The notes below the pieces were generated by a model. The model ran no database searches and had not been told where the DNA came from. It saw nothing but the letters and a program-made list of their open reading frames with translations. Made by a program: the position numbers and the translations under genes. From a virus: a stretch of 20,300 bases of DNA. The stretch covers positions 1-20,300 of the IMG/VR virus record IMGVR_UViG_3300025120_000741; one strand, 5' to 3'. Shown here piece after piece: positions 15,610 through 20,300 of the stretch (positions are counted from its first letter, which is position 1; each line of letters begins with the position of its first letter).

Positions 15610-16334
15610 TGACAAATCAAGAAGTACAAAATATTACATTAGAGTCGTTAAGAGACTGGTTTAAGAAAGAGAAATGGGTTCGCATCTCTTCTTCTGGTAA
15701 TATAGCAGGACCTTGTGGTACTTCTAAAAATAAAAAGAACCCAGACAGGTGTTTACCAAAAGCAAAAGCACAGAGTTTAACTAAAGGCCAAAGAGCCGCT
15801 ACTGCTGCAAAGAAAAAGAAAGCAGGGAGTAAAGGAAAGACAGTCGTGAAAAATACAAAAAAAGCAACAGTAAAAAAAGAAGGCCTATGGGCTAATATAA
15901 ATGCTAAGAAAAAAGCAGGTAAGAAATCTTCTCATAAAAACTCTAATGCATATAAAGATGCTAAAAAAGCAGGTAATGCACTAAAGCAAGAAACAAAAGG
16001 AGCTCCAAAAGGACACTACTTCACTAAATCAGGTAACTTAGTTAAAGGAACATTAAGTAAAGATGCTAAAGAAAGAGGAGCTAGACTAAGTGATCCAAAA
16101 GATAAACAAAGATCTAAAATACCCCCAGTTACTCAATACTCTGAAATTACAAAAGAAGATATAAAAAACTTTGTAATAGGGACTATAGCAGAAATGCAAA
16201 ACGAAAATACTATTACTGAGAAAGACGATAGGTGTACTAGATTAGCTAAAAGTAAATACGATACTTGGCCATCAGCTTATGCTTCAGGTGCAGTAGTTAG
16301 ATGTAGAAGAGGAGAAATTTGGAAGAAAAAATAA
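15609..16334 (+). CDS. Basic three-module protein with Cys pairs, probable internal/DNA-binding
   Basis: A 241-aa Lys-rich protein built from modules. Module 1 (about 15-75): WVRISSSGNIAGPCGTSK with Cys36 and Cys48, then LTKGQRAATAAKKKK; I believe this is the domain annotated as DUF5872. Module 2 (about 91-125): EGLWANINAKKKAGKK. Module 3 (206-241): DDRCTRLAKSKY, WPSAYASGA, VVRCRRG, with Cys209 and Cys232. Each module occurs, as I recall, on its own or mixed in other marine phages. The linkers are basic, as in histone-like or internal head proteins. FVIGTIAEM contains an I-A-E that might be cut. It starts TAATG with the membrane protein. Confidence 0.65.
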   Translation: MTNQEVQNITLESLRDWFKKEKWVRISSSGNIAGPCGTSKNKKNPDRCLPKAKAQSLTKGQRAATAAKKKKAGSKGKTVVKNTKKATVKKEGLWANINAKKKAGKKSSHKNSNAYKDAKKAGNALKQETKGAPKGHYFTKSGNLVKGTLSKDAKERGARLSDPKDKQRSKIPPVTQYSEITKEDIKNFVIGTIAEMQNENTITEKDDRCTRLAKSKYDTWPSAYASGAVVRCRRGEIWKKK

Positions 16335-16362
16335 GGTAAAATAAACCAATTTAGTTATATTA

Positions 16363-17121
16363 ATGGAGTTAATTTTTAGTTTCTCTCTTCAAATAGGAGA
16401 TTATAAAGAAGTTAATTATGTTTTAGATCTCTACAAAGCTTCAATGATCAAAGCACGAGATTATGGTCATTCAATTAAATTGTACGGTTGTGATTTTACT
16501 TTAGAATACTTAAAGGGTTATTATGATAGTAAAGTAAATATATCTAATATTGATCTTTTAATAACAGATGATCTTAAAATGTATATACATTCTGTAGAAC
16601 CAGCAGGAAGTATTACTTTTGACGGTGATATTATTCTTAATTCTAAATTAGTAATAAATAAATCAGCTGATATAGTTTTTGAAAGAAGAGAAAGAATGAG
16701 GCATAGAATTCAAGGTAAAAAGCATTATATGCCACCTCTTTTAAAAATTTTTAGCAAGTATAAAGTTGGCAAACATATCCATAATTTTAATTATAATGAA
16801 CTTCGTTATTACAACGTCGGAGTACTGTGCTTTAGAACCGAACAGATAAAAAATTCTTTTTTAGATGCATATTATAATATTAGAAAGTTTTATTTAGATA
16901 CTATAGAACCTAAAGAAAAATTAATACCTAAAAATATAATTGTTTCTTCGATGCTTACTCAATATTATTTTGCCTGTATAGTAAACACTAATAATATAGA
17001 GTGTGATTTTACACTTAGAAATAGTGAAAATTCATACATGCATTACATGGGTGAGTTTAAGTTAATTAAAAAAATTATAGATCCTATACTATCTATTATA
17101 GATAAAAGACCGCTAATCTAA
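16363..17121 (+). CDS. GT-A-like glycosyltransferase candidate
   Basis: A 252-aa protein. The pattern fits a GT-A fold: an N-terminal strand (ELIFSFSLQIG), a helix (LYKASMIKARDYG), then ITFDGDIIL with DxD at Asp87-Gly-Asp89 for a metal and a nucleotide-sugar, followed by YYNVGVLCF, a common acceptor-side strand in such enzymes. No membrane segment. It could glycosylate phage proteins (for example the Ser/Thr tail of a virion protein here) or host surface sugars; acceptor and donor cannot be told from sequence. It is set between two Cys-pair modular genes, 28 bases after one and 9 before the other. Confidence 0.55.
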   Translation: MELIFSFSLQIGDYKEVNYVLDLYKASMIKARDYGHSIKLYGCDFTLEYLKGYYDSKVNISNIDLLITDDLKMYIHSVEPAGSITFDGDIILNSKLVINKSADIVFERRERMRHRIQGKKHYMPPLLKIFSKYKVGKHIHNFNYNELRYYNVGVLCFRTEQIKNSFLDAYYNIRKFYLDTIEPKEKLIPKNIIVSSMLTQYYFACIVNTNNIECDFTLRNSENSYMHYMGEFKLIKKIIDPILSIIDKRPLI

Positions 17122-17130
17122 ATTAGGTAT

Positions 17131-17352
17131 ATGACAAGATTAACTTTAGCACAAATAATAGGTGAAATACTTGCTGCCGAAAACTTTAAAGACGGCAAGA
17201 AGAAAGGTAAGTCAAGACCCGGCCGTGTAAAAAAATCAGGTGCATCATGCAAAGGATCAGTAACATCGTTAAGAGCTAAAGCTAAAAAACATGGTGGTGA
17301 AAAAGGTAAAATGTACCATTGGTGTGCTAATATGAAGAGCGGTAAAAAATAA
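17131..17352 (+). CDS. Small basic Cys-pair protein with leader
   Basis: A 73-aa protein. MTRLTLAQIIGEILAAE resembles the leader of its neighbours more loosely, with Ile10-Gly11-Glu12 a possible cut site. The rest is a compact basic module: RPGRVKKSGASCKGSV with Cys40, then LRAKAKKHGGEKGKMYHWC with Cys65 and a Lys-rich end. I recall this module as widespread in T4-like marine phages, often at protein ends. A DNA-associated, packaged protein is plausible. The end overlaps the next start by one base (TAATG). Confidence 0.65.
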   Translation: MTRLTLAQIIGEILAAENFKDGKKKGKSRPGRVKKSGASCKGSVTSLRAKAKKHGGEKGKMYHWCANMKSGKK

Positions 17353-18041
17353 TGTTTAAAAAAAATACTTATACAGTTATTGAAGACCTTTATTTAGGTA
17401 ACCCTGCTGAACAAGAGGTCAAATGGACTGAATCTTTTTTTGATAGAGAAGGTTATGAATTAAATGCCATTGAAAAAGAGTTTTATGCTTCTAATCAAAT
17501 ACCTATCTTAGTTGAAGAAAGACAAACAAGAAGAGTTCCAGACGACGCTTTAAAAGTACAACTACAACACTGGTATTCTGAAATTGAGTCTCATCCTAAC
17601 TTACTTATCGATCATGCTCATATACTTCATAGACTTGCATATAAAGGAGAAGCCTTAGAGCAAATAAAAGAAAAAGCAAAAGAATACCCTCACTTATGGA
17701 GGATGGTTCATATGAAACCTAAATATGGAGCAGACTTTGCTGTAGATTGGGTAGATGAAGACCAAGCAGTTGAAATATTTCATTTTGAACTAGATGCTAG
17801 GAATTCTGAAGAATTTTTATTAAATTTAAATAAACTAGAGAAGTTTATAGATTCTACTGATTGGGAAAATAAAGCTAAAGAGCTTTTAAGCAAAAAAAAT
17901 GAGTGGAAACATTTAAATGAATATGATCAAGCAATTTATAAAGCTGAGTTGTTTGACTTTAACAAAATAGATATAAAGTATTTTGAAGACGACTACCTTA
18001 ATAAACCCTATCTATTCAGCTATCTTAAAGTTATTGATTAA
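17352..18041 (+). CDS. Conserved phage protein of unknown function
   Basis: A 229-aa acidic protein that I cannot assign to a named family, though the segment YGADFAVDWVDEDQAVEIFHFE resembles a conserved unknown I recall from T4-like marine phages. The N-terminus has no leader (MFKKNTYTVIEDLYLG). The sequence is mostly helical, with a short beta region around residues 120-150 and no Cys cluster, membrane segment or catalytic motif that I can see. It is coupled to the small basic gene before it. Confidence 0.55.
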   Translation: MFKKNTYTVIEDLYLGNPAEQEVKWTESFFDREGYELNAIEKEFYASNQIPILVEERQTRRVPDDALKVQLQHWYSEIESHPNLLIDHAHILHRLAYKGEALEQIKEKAKEYPHLWRMVHMKPKYGADFAVDWVDEDQAVEIFHFELDARNSEEFLLNLNKLEKFIDSTDWENKAKELLSKKNEWKHLNEYDQAIYKAELFDFNKIDIKYFEDDYLNKPYLFSYLKVID

Positions 18042-18080
18042 TCTATCTATTTATTATTATAGCTATAAAACAGTAGAATA

Positions 18081-20300
18081 ATGACCTATAAAGAACTAAA
18101 CGACCGTTTATCTAAATGTCAGCTTACTTTAGAAAAAATTAAAGACGGAACATATACACCTAGCAAATCTCAAAATATTACCAAAACAACTAAGAATCTT
18201 GAGCTACTAAAAGAATCTCTTATTAAACAATTAAAAGAAGCAGAAAAAGGTATGATACATACTGATGATGAAGCGAAAGCAAAAGACCTAGCTGATGCTG
18301 GAGCTAATGTAAAGCTCACTAAAGAACAGGACGGAATTAAATTTAGTGTAGACGAAACAAAAGCTATAGCTAAAAGTGTAGGTAAAGCTGTAGCCATGAG
18401 CGTAAAAAGCTTAGGAGATGAAATAGGTAGCATGAAAGCTACAAATATAGAAGAAAATTCTTTCGATATTGATATTACTTATAAAAACGATAATGAAGAT
18501 TCTTTTTCATTTTATATTACTGATGATACTTTACATTTAACTGATTTTTCTTTTGACAAAGAATTAACAGACGTAGGAGTTAAACCATCAGGAGAAGCAC
18601 AGGTAAATATAGATCATTTAGCTAATGAACTTACAAAGCATTTTAAATCTCGAAATGAAGTAGTAAATGCTGATGATACTAAAGGATTAAAAAAGCTTTC
18701 TAAAGCATTAAAAGGTTCTAGTAAAGCTCATCTAGATCAGAAGAAAAAATTAGATAAAGATACTAAAGGTATAATTAAACTTTCTAAGTCTTTAAAAGGT
18801 TCAAGCAAAGCTCATTTAGATCAAAAGAAAAAACTAGATAAGCTAATTAATACAGAAAATATCTCAGAAGGAGAGTTTGACGAATACGAACCACAGCACT
18901 TCGATATATGCCCAGGAGCAGAAGCTTTAAGGAACGAACTTATTAAAGACGGTATGACTACTGCCGAGCTTGGTGAATGGACTAAAATACATGACGACTT
19001 ATTTAAATTAGAAAAAGCAGTTATTGCGTCTAATAATGCAACTCCTGCAGCTGTTGAGTATGCTGAAAAAGTAAGAGAGAAGCTTATTCATATTTCTAGA
19101 GACTTAGGTATAAATGCTGATAAAATTCATTACCTAAAAGGACATGTTGATAAAATAAAAGATATAGCAGCTGGTAAACTTAATGAAGCACCAGACGGTG
19201 TACATTATATAAAGGTAGAAAGTACAGAATTAATGGAAGCATTAGGTATTCTTGAAGCAGCCTTTTTTAATGATGAACATATAAAGTTTGAACTTAACGA
19301 CCCTAATATTATTTACATAAGAGGAGCTGAAGAATCTGATATTCATGATGCTTACGAAGAATTACAACAGAACGGTATTATAGTTGATGAGACTAGTATC
19401 GGAGTTGAGTTACAAGAAATGGATATGAATGACCCAGTGCTTATGAAATTAAGAGCTGATAAAATGAAAAAGAAAAAAATAACTCCTACTACCACATCTA
19501 GGAGTTCTATAATTATATCTAAATTAAAAGCTAAAAGAGCTGAAATAATGAGAGATATGGAACAGGAAGCAGAACCAGAAGGAGGTCCAATAGCAGATAA
19601 GTACGGCAGTATGCTTAATAAGATTGATGCTGCAATAGCAAAAGCAAGTGGCCTAAAAGAGATGGACGAAGATATGGATGTCGGGCATCAAGATGATGAA
19701 CCTGGCATGCTACAAACTACTGCATATGAAACTGCTCAATATGCTGCTAAACTAGTCAAAAAATTACAGAAGTATGAACAGTTTGACGGAGAAGTAGATT
19801 TTCCTAACTGGTGGCAATCTAAATTAATCTTAGCTAAAGATTATATGCAAAAAGCATTTCATTATTTAGATTCAGAAGAAAAGCAACCTGCTATAGATCA
19901 ACTTGCTTTAGAAGGAGACGGTATGACAACTAAAATTAAACCTTCACAAGGCGATCCTACTAATATGGCTTATACTGATAAAGTAAAAGAAGGTAGAGGA
20001 GATGGAGATGCTATTAATGACATTATAATTAATATGGCTAATGAGGACGATATCTCTACTAGAGAAGCAGCTGAAGAAATTATAGATCATATTACTCATA
20101 TATTCATTGATACTAAAGGTACTGATGAAGGTAAATATAAATCAGATGCTCAAAGAAAAGCAATCTATGCTACCAAAGCTGAAAAAGAAGGTGTAAACGA
20201 AAGATTAAGCGGTGATGCAAAAGAAGCAATTTATGATCTACAGAATATATTAGATCAAGCTGCTCAATTAGGAGATGAAGCTAGACAGATTGTAAAAGAT
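18081..20300 (+). CDS. Very large partial protein, possible internal head polyprotein
   Basis: An open frame from ATG at 18081 that runs 740 codons to the window edge without a stop, so it is 3' partial. It starts MTYKELNDRLSKCQLTL and is mostly helical and charged. Residues 205-254 hold a tandem repeat (LKGSSKAHLDQKKKLDK twice, 28 residues apart), probably a coiled coil. Four (I/L)-x-E-(A/G) sites lie at ISEG (261), LNEA (367), LMEA (384) and ILEA (390), the motif of T4-type head protease cleavage. Residues about 550-615 hold a module with FPNWWQSKLILAKDYM that I recall from other marine phage proteins. A processed internal head protein is inferred. The gap before it (18042-18080) has no other feature. 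Confidence 0.7.
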   Translation, partial: MTYKELNDRLSKCQLTLEKIKDGTYTPSKSQNITKTTKNLELLKESLIKQLKEAEKGMIHTDDEAKAKDLADAGANVKLTKEQDGIKFSVDETKAIAKSVGKAVAMSVKSLGDEIGSMKATNIEENSFDIDITYKNDNEDSFSFYITDDTLHLTDFSFDKELTDVGVKPSGEAQVNIDHLANELTKHFKSRNEVVNADDTKGLKKLSKALKGSSKAHLDQKKKLDKDTKGIIKLSKSLKGSSKAHLDQKKKLDKLINTENISEGEFDEYEPQHFDICPGAEALRNELIKDGMTTAELGEWTKIHDDLFKLEKAVIASNNATPAAVEYAEKVREKLIHISRDLGINADKIHYLKGHVDKIKDIAAGKLNEAPDGVHYIKVESTELMEALGILEAAFFNDEHIKFELNDPNIIYIRGAEESDIHDAYEELQQNGIIVDETSIGVELQEMDMNDPVLMKLRADKMKKKKITPTTTSRSSIIISKLKAKRAEIMRDMEQEAEPEGGPIADKYGSMLNKIDAAIAKASGLKEMDEDMDVGHQDDEPGMLQTTAYETAQYAAKLVKKLQKYEQFDGEVDFPNWWQSKLILAKDYMQKAFHYLDSEEKQPAIDQLALEGDGMTTKIKPSQGDPTNMAYTDKVKEGRGDGDAINDIIINMANEDDISTREAAEEIIDHITHIFIDTKGTDEGKYKSDAQRKAIYATKAEKEGVNERLSGDAKEAIYDLQNILDQAAQLGDEARQIVKD
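18693..18842 (+). repeat. 84-nt tandem repeat in large ORF
   Basis: Two copies, 18693-18758 and 18777-18842, spaced 84 nt (28 residues, four heptads) apart. Both encode KLSK(A/S)LKGSSKAHLDQ plus KKKLDK. They differ at several third positions, so the repeat is old enough to have gathered silent changes while the peptide was kept. Confidence 0.85.

Noticed and set aside
1-20300. tRNA genes, CRISPR arrays, insertion sequences and attachment sites
   Set aside because: I found no cloverleaf with a CCA-side acceptor stem, no regular repeat-spacer array, no transposase motif and no integrase; nothing in the window supports any of these.

Overview
The window reads as a piece of an AT-rich, tailed double-stranded DNA phage genome of the T4-like type. 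Every supported gene lies on the + strand, and most are separated by a few bases or overlap (ATGA, TAATG or TGATG junctions). Support for a T4-like phage comes from the gp61-type primase (CPFC/CWVC zinc ribbon plus TOPRIM), a block of tail and fibre proteins ending in an S74 chaperone-tipped fibre, and short N-terminal peptides that resemble the T4 capsid-targeting sequence. The translation starts lack Shine-Dalgarno sites and have A-rich leaders, and one gene encodes a lipoprotein with a compact signal peptide. A Bacteroidota (for example flavobacterial) host fits this best, but that is inference.

Layout. Bases 1-5666 hold virion proteins: a protein with a long Pro/Thr/Ser tail, a conserved structural protein, two proteins that share a C-terminal domain, and a fibre with 57-nt repeats and an S74 autoprotease tip. 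Bases 5685-8150 hold small genes: a GIY-YIG-like protein, several short proteins that begin MKLxxIIL(x)E, a modular Cys-pair protein, a cupin-like protein and a 45-aa basic protein. Bases 8201-10601 carry primase, a possible glycosyltransferase and a RecB/Cas4-like PD-(D/E)XK nuclease. A strange Asn/Tyr/Trp-rich lipoprotein follows.

Bases 11499-15219 form an enzyme cluster: a zeta-toxin-like P-loop kinase, an NMNAT-like nucleotidyltransferase fused to an HExxH zincin domain, a second small zincin, a HAD 5'(3')-nucleotidase and a zinc-ribbon protein. Bases 15247-18041 hold a coiled-coil membrane protein, two basic Cys-pair modular proteins, a DxD glycosyltransferase-like protein and an unknown. 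From 18081 a very long open frame runs off the right edge; it has a tandem coiled-coil repeat and several candidate head-protease sites.

The most interesting pattern is that unrelated proteins (kinase, nucleotidase, short unknowns and, more weakly, basic modular proteins) share a short N-terminal leader of the form M-K-[L/K]-x-x-I-[I/D]-L-x-E. It ends in the (I/L)-x-E motif that the T4 head protease gp21 cleaves. In T4 such a leader directs internal proteins (IPI-III, Alt) into the prohead so that they are injected with the DNA. I propose that this region encodes a set of capsid-packaged effectors. The protease itself is not in the window, so this remains to be tested.
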